A stretch of DNA of 64,000 nt. Source: JAJAZB01 sp965249815. GTDB taxonomy: Bacteria > Bacteroidota > Bacteroidia > Cytophagales > Spirosomataceae. The translations under genes and the position numbers were made by a program. The notes beneath the pieces were generated by a model, which saw only the letters and a list, made by a program, of their open reading frames with translations, was not told the DNA's origin and did no database searches. Positions 6,920 through 15,717 of this stretch are shown here, in pieces; within the stretch, counting starts at the first letter, position 1; every line of letters starts with the position of its first letter. The DNA is taken from NCBI GenBank assembly GCA_965249815.1, contig CBDFMV010000003.1, positions 2,666,001 through 2,730,000 of the forward strand, given 5' to 3'.

Positions 6920-9376
6920 TCACGGTTTCAGCACCAACCGCCCCGTCGCCGTTCGCTCGATTTCGGCCCGGTTCATCAGTTCGGGCCGGGCTTTACCGGT
7001 AGCGAAAAGCTCGGCCTGGTCGGCGTAGTGCGGGCTGGCGCGGTGGCCCGACTGGCCCGTGGGCAGCACGCTCGTGCCGTGGGCCGCGTCGGCAAAATCG
7101 ACGATGCGCCGCAGGGCCGGGCCGTACACGACGGGGTAGAGGCCGGTTGAATCGATGAAAAAGTCGAGGTTGTTGAGCGTTTCGCGGCCGCCGGGTACGG
7201 GCATGGGGCCGACGTTGAAGTACGTAGCCAGCAGCGGCCCGGCCACAGCCAGGGGGTGTTGGTGCGTGAGCGTGTGGACCCGCTCCCAGCGCCAGTCGGC
7301 GGGGTCGGGACCGAGTTGCTTTTCGAGGTCGGCCACGGCCCGGCGGAAGGCCTCGGTCAGGATTTGGGTGCGGGTTTCGCGGGCAGGCGTGGCGCGGTTG
7401 TCCCACCACGGCGAGGCGTCGCGGCGGAGCCAGCGGACCATGTTGCGCTTGAAACAGGCGTGGTCGAAAAAGGGGTGCAGCAACTCGCCCAGTTCGTCGC
7501 GGAGGGCCAGTTCGCCGATTTGGTAGAGGAAGCGGTAAAACACCGCCGGCTCGGTGCTCGCCAGTTCGTGCGCGCCATTCCAGGCCAGGAGCGCGTCGTA
7601 CGCGCGGGTTTGGTTGGCGTTTTTGGGGTCAAGACCGGGTTTTACCAGGGGCAACAATTCCTTCAACAACGCCGGAAACAGGGGGTTGGTCACGTCGTTG
7701 ACCACCGTCCGCACGGCTGCGGGCGTCCAGTCCCGTTTTTCAGTGAACAGCAGTTGTTCGATGCGCCGGGCGCGGTCGCCGGCCATGTAGTAGCCGGGCA
7801 CCAGCCCCGTGCCGCCATCCCCCGGCTGAGGTGCCCCCGGCTGAGGCGTCCCCGGCTGGTTGTTGGCCGAGAAAAGCACGCCGCGTCCGGGATTCAGGGC
7901 CTGGGGGTTCTGCGAAAACGGCCACCAGCCCGTCGGGTCATCGGCCCCGGTGGAGCCGTCAAGCAGCAGGTAGGGGCGTACGTGGGGCGGGCGGATAGGC
8001 AGTTTGGCCGCCGCCCACCAGGCGATGTTCCCGCTGGCATCGGCCCACATTACGTTGAGGCCGGGGGCGTGGAGTTTGGCCACGGCAACCCCGGCCTGGG
8101 CGGCGGTGCGGGCGTGGGCCAGTTCGTAAAACGCCTCGCCCGCCCGGTTCGGAAATTTCAGGAACGTCCACCACAGCGCGACGGGCTGGGTGGTCAGGCC
8201 GGTTTGGCGGAGCGCGCCTTCCACGTCCTGAATCAGGATGCCGTGGCGCGATTCCCGCACGGGCAGGGTCACGTTGGCGCTGTCTTTCACGCGAATCGTT
8301 TCGGTGCGGATTTGGAGGTCTTCCCAGTGATCTTTAAACCACACCTGGCTGGGGTTTTGCGGATTGGGTTTTTCGCGGTAAAAATCCACGTCGTCGTTCT
8401 CGAACATGGTCAGGCCCCAGCCGCCGCGTTCGTTGTGGCCCAGCGCGCCGAAGGGCGTTCCGGCCAGAAAGTTGCCGTAAAAATTCAGTCCCGGACACAC
8501 CAGGTGCGCCTCGTACCACACGGAAGGCTGCCCGAAACCGATGTGCGTGTCGTTGCTCAGGATGGGCTTGCCCGATTTCGTTTTTTTGCCCGAAATGACC
8601 CAGCCGTTGGAGCCGACGAAGGGCCGCACGGGCAGGGACGTTTGCAGGCGGGTGAGGTGGTTGGCGAGGCGGGTCAGCGTTCGGGTCGCGGCGGTCTGGG
8701 CCGGGCTGGGCTGCACCGGAATCATCGGCTCGTCGGCGGGCCAGTCGGCGTTGAAATCGGCGAGGTAGTTGGGTCCGAGCTTTTCGAGAATTGTCGTGAA
8801 ATACGCGTCGGAACGAAAGGCTTCGGCGAACCCAAAGGCCAGGTAACCCTGGATAATTTCGCAGTCTTCGAGGGTGAAGGGCGTTTTCGGAATGCCCGCC
8901 AGCGTGAATTCAAGCGGAGTTTCGCCTTGCTGGATGAACGCGTTCACGCCGCGCACGTAGGCTTCGGCGGCCTGGACGAAAGGCGCGCCGGGGATCTTAC
9001 GGTACACCGAATCAATCGTGCGTCTGGCGTTGTGTCGCAGGCTGAGGGTGCGGAAAAAGCGGTCACTTGACAGGGCCTCCGGGCCGAATGCCTCGGCCAG
9101 CCGCCCGTCGGCGAGGCGGCGGATCATTTCCATCTGAAACAGCCGGTCGCGGGCGTGGACGTACCCGAAGGCGTAAAACAAATCGGCCTCGTTCCGGGCG
9201 TACAGGTGCGGCACGCCGTAGCCGTCGAAGAGCACCTCGACCGAATCGCGCTGGCCGGGTAGTTGCACGGTGGCGTCAAGGTCAGGGGCCTGGCCGCGCA
9301 ACCAGAGCCAGCCCACGAGCACGGCTCCGACGAGCAGTGCCAGCAGGACGAGGAGGAGGCGTTTGAGGAGTTTCAT
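6920..9376 (-). CDS. Penicillin acylase family protein (Ntn hydrolase)
   Basis: This 818-residue precursor is anchored or exported by an N-terminal hydrophobic segment (residues 4-27). It carries the self-processing signature GSNGWVISG, in which Ser256 would become the N-terminal nucleophile of the beta subunit after autocleavage. The downstream SKNDTHI-like segment (LSNDTHIGFG) and GWGLTMFENDDVDFY fit the family. Penicillin-acylase relatives hydrolyse amide bonds of penicillins, acyl-homoserine lactones or other N-acyl compounds; the natural substrate is unknown. A well-formed promoter lies about 100 bp upstream. A short tandem repeat is present in the coding region (see 7821-7859). Confidence 0.88.
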   Translation of the reverse strand: MKLLKRLLLVLLALLVGAVLVGWLWLRGQAPDLDATVQLPGQRDSVEVLFDGYGVPHLYARNEADLFYAFGYVHARDRLFQMEMIRRLADGRLAEAFGPEALSSDRFFRTLSLRHNARRTIDSVYRKIPGAPFVQAAEAYVRGVNAFIQQGETPLEFTLAGIPKTPFTLEDCEIIQGYLAFGFAEAFRSDAYFTTILEKLGPNYLADFNADWPADEPMIPVQPSPAQTAATRTLTRLANHLTRLQTSLPVRPFVGSNGWVISGKKTKSGKPILSNDTHIGFGQPSVWYEAHLVCPGLNFYGNFLAGTPFGALGHNERGGWGLTMFENDDVDFYREKPNPQNPSQVWFKDHWEDLQIRTETIRVKDSANVTLPVRESRHGILIQDVEGALRQTGLTTQPVALWWTFLKFPNRAGEAFYELAHARTAAQAGVAVAKLHAPGLNVMWADASGNIAWWAAAKLPIRPPHVRPYLLLDGSTGADDPTGWWPFSQNPQALNPGRGVLFSANNQPGTPQPGAPQPGDGGTGLVPGYYMAGDRARRIEQLLFTEKRDWTPAAVRTVVNDVTNPLFPALLKELLPLVKPGLDPKNANQTRAYDALLAWNGAHELASTEPAVFYRFLYQIGELALRDELGELLHPFFDHACFKRNMVRWLRRDASPWWDNRATPARETRTQILTEAFRRAVADLEKQLGPDPADWRWERVHTLTHQHPLAVAGPLLATYFNVGPMPVPGGRETLNNLDFFIDSTGLYPVVYGPALRRIVDFADAAHGTSVLPTGQSGHRASPHYADQAELFATGKARPELMNRAEIERTATGRLVLKP
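7821..7859. repeat. 15-bp tandem repeat inside the acylase gene
   Basis: Two full units and one partial unit of a 15-bp sequence (CCCGGCTGAGGTGCC and variant) encode the proline-rich linker QPGTPQPGAPQPGDGG. Because the unit is a multiple of three, copy-number change would keep the frame. Confidence 0.8.
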
Positions 9377-9472
9377 CTGGTTGGAGGTGGGTTTTATTCA
9401 ACTACGGGGCACACGCCAAATTCATTCTTCAGTTCCTGTTTTCCGGTCATGGCGTTGAAGTGCTGATTTTGC

Positions 9473-9480
9473 CAAAAGTA
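9473..9480 (-). promoter_or_regulatory. Bacteroidota sigma promoter for the acylase gene
   Basis: Read on the minus strand this is TACTTTTG, a perfect TAnnTTTG -7 box. A TTG lies about 18-19 nt further upstream, at the expected -33 position. It lies 97 bp before the acylase start codon at 9376. Confidence 0.65.
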
Positions 9481-9603
9481 ATGAATCCACTACCCTTGCA
9501 AAATTCCGGGACTAAATTGGGTAAATCCCCCCGTCGGGCGGTACTTTTACCATCTGTTTGTCAAACCGACAGTTTACCAACCGATTTCCAAACCTTGCAA
9601 CCG

Positions 9604-12600
9604 ATGAAGCACACCTCCTGGCCGAAACGCCTCCTGCTGGCCTGCCTGACGGGCCTGCTGGCCCTCGGCACTACGTTCGGCCAAACTCCCGAAAATCCCC
9701 TTCAGGGGCAGCGGGTGCTGGTTTTCTCCAAAACGAAGGGCTTCCGTCACGCCTCGATTCCCCAGGGGAAAGCCGCCATCACGCTCCTGGGTAAAAAGTA
9801 CGGCTTCACCGTCGACACGACCGAGAACGCGGACAAATTCACCGAGGCCAACCTGAAAAATTACAAGGTGGTGATTTTCCTCAGCACCACCGGCGACGTG
9901 CTCAACCCGCAGCAGCAGGTTGAGTTCGAGCGGTACGTTCAGGCCGGTGGGGGCTACGTGGGCGTTCACGCCGCGACCGACACCGAGTACGGCTGGCCCT
10001 GGTACAACAAATTGGCCGGAGGGCAATTTCTCAGCCACCCCGGCAACCCGAACGTGCGAAAAGGCCAGGTGACGGTGCGCGACAAGAACCACCCGGCCAC
10101 ACAGGGAATGCCCGACACGTTCGAGAAAACCGATGAATTTTACGATTTCAAGAACTTCAACAACGAGGTGAAGGTGCTGATGACCATCGACGAAGCCTCG
10201 TACGGCGATTCAAAAATGAACGCCGGGGCCAACCACCCGATGGTCTGGTACCACGAGTACGACGGCGGACGGGTGTTTTACACGGCCTTCGGCCACACCG
10301 AGGAGACCTTCATGGAGCCGCTCTTCCTCCAGCATTTCTGGGGTGGCCTGCGCTGGGTGGCCTCCGGCGCGCCGAAACTCGATTACAAAAAAGCCCGTTC
10401 GGAGCGCGCTCCTGAAGACAACCGCTTCACCCGCACCACGCTCGACGAGAAACTTTATGAACCCACCGAACTCGTGGTGCTCGACGACAACCGCGTCATT
10501 TATACCGAGCGCCACGGGCAGGTGAAGCTCTACAACCCGAACGCTAAAGGCCAGAAAGTGAAAACCATCGCCAACATTCCGGTGTACGACAAATCGGAGT
10601 ACGGCCTGATGGGGGTCAACGCCGACCCGCAGTTCAGCCAAAACCACTGGGTGTACCTCTACTACTCGCCCGACGCGGCCCGGTGGGGGGCCGACACCGC
10701 CCAGCACCTCTCGCGGTTCAAGTACGACGTGGCCAAAGACACCCTGCTGATGGACACCGAGCAGGTGCTGCTGCGCATCCCCGTGAAACGCGGCGGGCGC
10801 TGCTGCCACACGGGCGGCTCCATTGCCTGGGACAAGGCCGGAAACCTTTACCTCTCGGCGGGCGACGACACGGACCCGTTTGCTTCCGATGGCTACTCGC
10901 CGAGCGACGAGCGCGCCGACCGGACCTTCTGGGACGCGAAAGGCACGTCGTCGAACTCGAACGACCTGCGTGGTAAAATTCTGAGAATCAAACCGAAAGC
11001 CAACGAAGCAGGCTACGACATTCCCGAAGGAAATCTTTTCCCGAAAGGCACCGAAAAAACCCGTCCGGAAATTTACGTGATGGGCAACCGCAACCCGTAC
11101 CGCATTTCGGTGGACCAGCGCACGGGTTTCCTGTACTGGGGCGAAGTCGGGCCGGATGCGGGCGAAAACAAGGAAGGCCGCGGTCCCCGTGGGCACGACG
11201 AAATGAACCAGGCCCGCAAAGCCGGTTATTACGGCTGGCCGCTGTTCGTGGCCGACAACAAGCCCTACAACCAGTACAATTTTGAAACCAAGCAGTCCGG
11301 GCCGCTCTACGACCCGGCCAAACCCATCAACAACTCGCCCCACAACACGGGTTTGCAGGAATTGCCCCCCGCCAACAAGGCCTTCATTTATTACCCTTAC
11401 GCCGATTCGCGTGAGTTTGGGGAAATCGTGGGCAAGGGCGGCCGCAATGCCATGGGCGGGCCGGTGTACTACTTCGACGATTACGACGCCAATTCAAAGG
11501 TGAAATTTCCGAAGTACTACGACGGTAAATTCTTCGCCTACGACTGGATGCGCGACTGGATCAACCCCGTCACGATGAATCCCAACGGCGATTTCGCGGG
11601 CATGGAACGCTTCCTGCCATCCTGGAAGTTCTCGCACACGATGGACATGCAGTTTGCCAAAGACGGCTCGCTGTACGTGCTCGAATACGGCCCCAACTGG
11701 TTCGCCCAGAACGACGAAGCCCGCCTCACCCGCATCACCTACAACGCCGGCAACCGCCCGCCCGTGGCCATGGCCATGGTGGACAAACCCGCCGGGGCCG
11801 CGCCGCTGAAAGTGGCGCTTTCGTCGAAAGGCTCGATGGACTACGACGGCGACGCGCTGAAGTACGAATGGACGGTGGGCAAGCAGAAATTCGCCACGCC
11901 CAACGCCACCTTCACCTTCGCCAAACCGGGCATTTACCAGGCCAACCTGATAGTGACCGATGCTGTCGGCAACAGCACCACGCAGGCCGTGGACATCAAG
12001 GTGGGCAACGAGGTGCCGAAGGTTGAGCTGGCCGTGAAGGGCAACAAAACGTTTTACTTTGACAACCAGCCCGTCGAGTACGAAGTGAAGGTGTCGGACA
12101 AGGAAGACGGCTCGCTCACGGCCGGTGCCCCGGGGAACAGGAAAATTGCTGGGGAGGACGTGTACGTCAGCGTGAACTACCTCGAAGGTTTCGACAAAAC
12201 GATGATCGCTCAGGGCCACCAGATGAACACGAGCTTTGCCACCGGCAAGCGCCTCATCGACCTGAATGATTGCAAAGCCTGCCACGCGATTGACAAAAAA
12301 TCGGTCGGCCCGGCCTACCGTGACGTGGCCAAAAAGTACAAAGGCGCGTTTATGGCCGAAGGCAAACTGGCCGACAAAGTGATTCGGGGCGGCGGCGGCG
12401 TGTGGGGCGAGCAGGCCATGAGCGCCCACCCGCAGGTATCGAAGGCCGACGCCACCGAAATGGTGAAGTACATTCTGAGCCTGGCCGACGCCAAAAAGGC
12501 CAGCCAACCCGTGAAAGGTACCTACGTGACCGAGGCAAAAAGCAAACCCGGCACCTACATTTTCTCGGCCAGCTACACCGACAAGGGCAATGGGGCCATT

Positions 12601-13071
12601 CCGCCGCAAACCGCCCAGCAGACCGTCACCCTGCGCAGCCCGGTGGTGAAAGCCACCACCAACGACGGCACCAACGCCACCATGAATTACAAACTGCCCA
12701 CCGGCAGCGAGGCCATCGTGGCGCTGGGCAACGGCAGTTACGTGGTCTTCAAGGGCCTTGACCTGACGGGCATCAGCAGCCTGAATGTAACGGCCTTCTC
12801 GTCGAAAGGTCAGACCGTGGGCGGAAAAATCGAAGTCCGCCTCGGCTCGCCCACGGGCCGCCTGTTGGGCACCGCCGACGTGGAGAACGGCAGGATGGGC
12901 GCGGTGAAACTGCCCCTCGCTCCCGCCGGGCCGGGACCTTCCGGCTCAGCCGTGCACGACGTGTACCTGGTCTTCACCAACGCCGAGGCCAAAGCAGGTC
13001 AGCCGCTTTTTGCCGTGGACACGGTGACGTTTGAGCGCGCTGACGGCGGGGCGACGAGCGGCGGAAAGTAA
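9604..13071 (+). CDS. Multidomain ThuA / glucose-sorbosone dehydrogenase / PKD / cytochrome c protein, exported
   Basis: The start at 9604 gives a clean signal peptide (MKHTSWPKRLLLACLTGLLALGTTFGQ); the longer frame begins in non-coding sequence. The 1,155-residue product has, in order, a ThuA-like domain (about 26-245, VFSKTKGFRHASI... GGGYVGVHAATDTEY), a PQQ-type glucose/sorbosone dehydrogenase propeller (about 274-700), a PKD domain (about 716-805), a class I cytochrome c with CKACH haem motif at 890-894, and a C-terminal carbohydrate-binding CBM6-like region (about 1010-1150). It probably oxidises a sugar or glycoside in the periplasm and passes electrons to the attached haem. Such fusions are common in Cytophagales. 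The dehydrogenase substrate is unknown. Confidence 0.85.
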   Translation: MKHTSWPKRLLLACLTGLLALGTTFGQTPENPLQGQRVLVFSKTKGFRHASIPQGKAAITLLGKKYGFTVDTTENADKFTEANLKNYKVVIFLSTTGDVLNPQQQVEFERYVQAGGGYVGVHAATDTEYGWPWYNKLAGGQFLSHPGNPNVRKGQVTVRDKNHPATQGMPDTFEKTDEFYDFKNFNNEVKVLMTIDEASYGDSKMNAGANHPMVWYHEYDGGRVFYTAFGHTEETFMEPLFLQHFWGGLRWVASGAPKLDYKKARSERAPEDNRFTRTTLDEKLYEPTELVVLDDNRVIYTERHGQVKLYNPNAKGQKVKTIANIPVYDKSEYGLMGVNADPQFSQNHWVYLYYSPDAARWGADTAQHLSRFKYDVAKDTLLMDTEQVLLRIPVKRGGRCCHTGGSIAWDKAGNLYLSAGDDTDPFASDGYSPSDERADRTFWDAKGTSSNSNDLRGKILRIKPKANEAGYDIPEGNLFPKGTEKTRPEIYVMGNRNPYRISVDQRTGFLYWGEVGPDAGENKEGRGPRGHDEMNQARKAGYYGWPLFVADNKPYNQYNFETKQSGPLYDPAKPINNSPHNTGLQELPPANKAFIYYPYADSREFGEIVGKGGRNAMGGPVYYFDDYDANSKVKFPKYYDGKFFAYDWMRDWINPVTMNPNGDFAGMERFLPSWKFSHTMDMQFAKDGSLYVLEYGPNWFAQNDEARLTRITYNAGNRPPVAMAMVDKPAGAAPLKVALSSKGSMDYDGDALKYEWTVGKQKFATPNATFTFAKPGIYQANLIVTDAVGNSTTQAVDIKVGNEVPKVELAVKGNKTFYFDNQPVEYEVKVSDKEDGSLTAGAPGNRKIAGEDVYVSVNYLEGFDKTMIAQGHQMNTSFATGKRLIDLNDCKACHAIDKKSVGPAYRDVAKKYKGAFMAEGKLADKVIRGGGGVWGEQAMSAHPQVSKADATEMVKYILSLADAKKASQPVKGTYVTEAKSKPGTYIFSASYTDKGNGAIPPQTAQQTVTLRSPVVKATTNDGTNATMNYKLPTGSEAIVALGNGSYVVFKGLDLTGISSLNVTAFSSKGQTVGGKIEVRLGSPTGRLLGTADVENGRMGAVKLPLAPAGPGPSGSAVHDVYLVFTNAEAKAGQPLFAVDTVTFERADGGATSGGK

Positions 13072-13072
13072 G

Positions 13073-13195
13073 GGAATGGGTAATTCAGGTAATTGGGTAA
13101 TTTAGGTAGTTGGGTAAATTGATTGTTGCTTTCAAGGCGATAATCGGAATAGTCCAATTACCTTAATTACCCAATTACTTTAATTTCCCAATTCC
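13073..13195. repeat. Inverted pair of GGGTAATT-type tandem words
   Basis: The whole 125-bp gap between the ThuA fusion and doxX is repetitive. On the left, GGTAATTCAGGTAATTGGGT and similar words run from 13073 to 13121; on the right the complementary words (CCAATTACCTTAATTACCCA...) run from 13154 to 13195 and end one base before the doxX start. The arms can fold into a long imperfect hairpin. Confidence 0.75.
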
Positions 13196-13196
13196 A

Positions 13197-13607
13197 ATGA
13201 TAAATTTTCTCGGCTTCCCGGTCCTCTTCTGGGCCAAATTCTTCGCCTCGCTCTTCGCGGGGATACTCTTCACCCAATCGGGCCTCAACAAGGTTTTCGA
13301 TTACACGGGAAACCTCGCCTACCACCGCGACCACTTCAAGAATTCGCCTCTGGCCCCGACGGTCGGGCCGATGACGCTCGCCATCACCCTGCTCGAAACC
13401 GCCGCCGGACTCCTGTCGGTCGTTGGGGCAGTGCTGCTCTTTTTCGGAAACGAAACTGTCGCCTTCCTCGGCCTCTGGCTGAGCGTGGTGGACATCCTCT
13501 GCCTGTTTCTGGGCCAGCGCGTGGCGAAAGACTACGCCGGGGCGGCATCGCTGGTTTCGTACTTCGTGGCGCTGGCGGGAGGATTGCTGCTGTACGCGGC
13601 GGCCTGA
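13197..13607 (+). CDS. DoxX family membrane protein
   Basis: A 136-residue, four-helix membrane protein (hydrophobic segments about 8-25, 55-75, 78-100 and 112-134). The N-terminal FAGILFTQSGLNKVFDYTGNL corresponds to the DoxX signature in which a Gly-x-x-Lys motif follows the first helix. DoxX-like proteins are small quinone-linked or redox-associated membrane proteins of uncertain biochemical role. The start codon directly abuts the repeat array, so no normal leader is present. Confidence 0.8.
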   Translation: MINFLGFPVLFWAKFFASLFAGILFTQSGLNKVFDYTGNLAYHRDHFKNSPLAPTVGPMTLAITLLETAAGLLSVVGAVLLFFGNETVAFLGLWLSVVDILCLFLGQRVAKDYAGAASLVSYFVALAGGLLLYAAA

Positions 13608-13610
13608 CGG

Positions 13611-14915
13611 TTATTTTTTAAACTGCAACGCCAGCACGTTCCGCGCCACGGCTTGCCCCTGTTTCAGTCCCGCCTCCCCGGAAGGCCGGTAGTGAATGCC
13701 CCCGTACACCCGAGAAATGGCTGCTTCCCGCGCCGCATCCAGGAACGAAGCGTACGAACGCGGTCCCAGGCCGAGGTGGTCGTAGGAATGGTCGGTGAAG
13801 GCGTAGTTTTCGCCAAAAACGTCCGTCAGCGCCGTAGCCGCGGCGGCTGAGAGCGTTGCGTGGGCCGCTGAGTACTCCGGGTGGGCGGGCGTGGGAATGT
13901 GCGGGTTCCAGTCGGCGTGACCCAGTACCTGCCGCACCGCCGTGACGGGCCGCATCACGTTGTAGGTGTACTTCGATTTCCACGAACTCACGCAGGCGTC
14001 GGAAAAGGCCATGCTGACTTTGGCGTAGGCTTCGGCGGCGAGCGCGAGGTTTGCTTTTTCCCGCGTCAGCACCTGCGCCAGAATGGAAACCCAGTGGCCA
14101 GTGGACGTGTAGTTTTTCCCGTCGGGCAAATCGTTCCAGAAGTCGGCGATGGCGGTTTGTTCGGGAGTTCGGATCAGCGAAACGTCGTAAACTTCCTTCG
14201 CGGCGGCATAAAAAGGCGAACCGGGGTCGGTCGAAAACGGAGTTGGCGGGCCGGGGTCCACGGCGGCGTTGGCGGCCACGAACGGGCGGTTTTTGCCCCA
14301 GTTTGGTTCCACGGCTTTGGCGTACGCGGGCGGGGCGGGTTCCCACAGGCCGGTGCCGACGGGCGGAGTGTAGGCGGTCGCGTTGTCAAAACCGTCGGTT
14401 TTCGCCCAAGCCACGACGGCGACGGCAACGACCCGACCGAAGGCTGCGGAGCGGTCAATTTCCCCCGCAGAACCGTCCGCGCGAAACCGTTGCTCGTAGG
14501 CCGTTTCCAGCGAATCGATGGTTTGCCGGTTCGTCGTGGGCGTGTTTGGGTACAAAGCCCGGAACGCGGCGGCCAGCGCGGCGTTGGCGGCGGCAGGCCA
14601 GTGGTAGGTCACTCCCGGCTGGGGCTTCGGCAAATCGGCCAGGCCGTTGAGTTGACCGCCCAGCGACTGGTAGCCGGTGGTGCCGGGCACCACGGCTTCG
14701 TACAGGGCCACGCCCGTGCAGGCAAACAGGCGGGAATGTCCAATGCTCGATATGCCCGGTGTGGTGCGGGTGAGGCGGAGTTGTAGCGCCATCCAGGAAA
14801 GCGGCACCTCAGCGGAATAAGCTTCCACTGGTTGGGTCGTGCTGGGGGAGCAGGCGCTTAGCATCAGCACAACGAACAGCCCCGGCAAGAGCCGGGAGAA
14901 CGAGGGGGCTATCAT
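13611..14915 (-). CDS. Vanadium-dependent haloperoxidase-like (PAP2 superfamily) lipoprotein
   Basis: A 434-residue protein with a lipoprotein signal (LFVVLMLSACSPS, Cys22 as lipidation site). The C-terminal half shows the acid-phosphatase/haloperoxidase core: KYTYNVMRPVTAVR (phosphate/vanadate-binding Lys-Arg), HPEYSAAHATLSAAAATAL (PSGH-like loop) and SRVYGGIHYRP (Arg and His of the third motif). Members either halogenate organics with H2O2 or act as phosphatases. Secreted Bacteroidota members are usually uncharacterised. It ends 3 bp from doxX, convergent. Confidence 0.8.
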   Translation of the reverse strand: MIAPSFSRLLPGLFVVLMLSACSPSTTQPVEAYSAEVPLSWMALQLRLTRTTPGISSIGHSRLFACTGVALYEAVVPGTTGYQSLGGQLNGLADLPKPQPGVTYHWPAAANAALAAAFRALYPNTPTTNRQTIDSLETAYEQRFRADGSAGEIDRSAAFGRVVAVAVVAWAKTDGFDNATAYTPPVGTGLWEPAPPAYAKAVEPNWGKNRPFVAANAAVDPGPPTPFSTDPGSPFYAAAKEVYDVSLIRTPEQTAIADFWNDLPDGKNYTSTGHWVSILAQVLTREKANLALAAEAYAKVSMAFSDACVSSWKSKYTYNVMRPVTAVRQVLGHADWNPHIPTPAHPEYSAAHATLSAAAATALTDVFGENYAFTDHSYDHLGLGPRSYASFLDAAREAAISRVYGGIHYRPSGEAGLKQGQAVARNVLALQFKK

Positions 14916-14934
14916 CGGGTTTACCTCTCGGCTG

Positions 14935-15528
14935 TTATTTCTTCGCTGCCGCCGACGGATTGATCATAATGTGCGCCCGGTGCGTGCCGGGGTCCATGAG
15001 CCAGGGCATGCCGGGTGCTTCGGGTTTCAATGGCAGGCCGGTGCTCTCGGCGGTGGCGTACGGAATGTACACCACGTAGCGAAAATTGCCGTCTTTCACC
15101 TCGCCGGTGGCGGGGTCGTAGGCCTCGTCCGGAGCCGAGTACACGTAAAGCGTCGAGGGCTGTTTGGGCATTTTAAACTTCCCGGCTTTCACGTCTTTCT
15201 CGCGAATCTGGAGGATTTCGGCGGGCGTCTTGCCTTCTTTTTTCAAAGCCCGGCCCCGCGCCATAAACGGATCCAGGCTTTTGTGGTAACACGAGGCGCT
15301 GAAGCCTTTCTGGGCCGGGTCGTCGGCGAGGCAGATGAGGTCGTTGGTGCCTTTTCGGAGCAAAACGAATTCACTGGCCTCGTTGTAGCCGTACACGGCG
15401 ACGCCGTCGCGCTTGTCGGCAGGGGCAGCCAGCACAGCCCCTTTGATTTGAATTTCGGGCGAAGGAACAACGGTCGTTTGCGCGGTGGCACTCAGAGAAA
15501 GCAGGAAAACGGGCAGAAGGATTTTCAT
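14935..15528 (-). CDS. Conserved secreted protein of unknown function
   Basis: A 197-residue protein starting at 15528 with a signal peptide (MKILLPVFLLSLSATAQT). It contains CLADDP, SASCYHKSLDPFMARGRAL and a C-terminal GMPWLMDPGTHRAHIMINP. The two cysteines and several histidines could bind a ligand or metal, but I do not recognise the family with certainty. It lies just upstream of the haloperoxidase gene on the same strand (19-bp gap), so the two may be co-transcribed. Confidence 0.7.
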   Translation of the reverse strand: MKILLPVFLLSLSATAQTTVVPSPEIQIKGAVLAAPADKRDGVAVYGYNEASEFVLLRKGTNDLICLADDPAQKGFSASCYHKSLDPFMARGRALKKEGKTPAEILQIREKDVKAGKFKMPKQPSTLYVYSAPDEAYDPATGEVKDGNFRYVVYIPYATAESTGLPLKPEAPGMPWLMDPGTHRAHIMINPSAAAKK

Positions 15529-15679
15529 GGGTGCAGAGGATTGGTCCGAAAAGGTAGGAGCAATCCTACAAGAATCCAACCGAATCAACCAAGAGAACTT
15601 TTATGGGCCGTCGACTAAATTCAAAGTCAAAATTTATAGCTACTGCTTTACGTTCCTGGGGCGAAACCTGAAGCTACAA

Positions 15680-15712
15680 AAAGAGGCCGCCGGATGAACC
15701 GGCGGCCTCTTT
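15680..15712 (-). terminator. Strong rho-independent terminator of lon
   Basis: A perfect 14-bp GC-rich stem (15680-15693 with 15699-15712) with a 5-nt loop lies 5 bp beyond the lon stop. It is followed on the minus strand by a T-rich tract. Confidence 0.9.
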
Positions 15713-15717
15713 GATGT

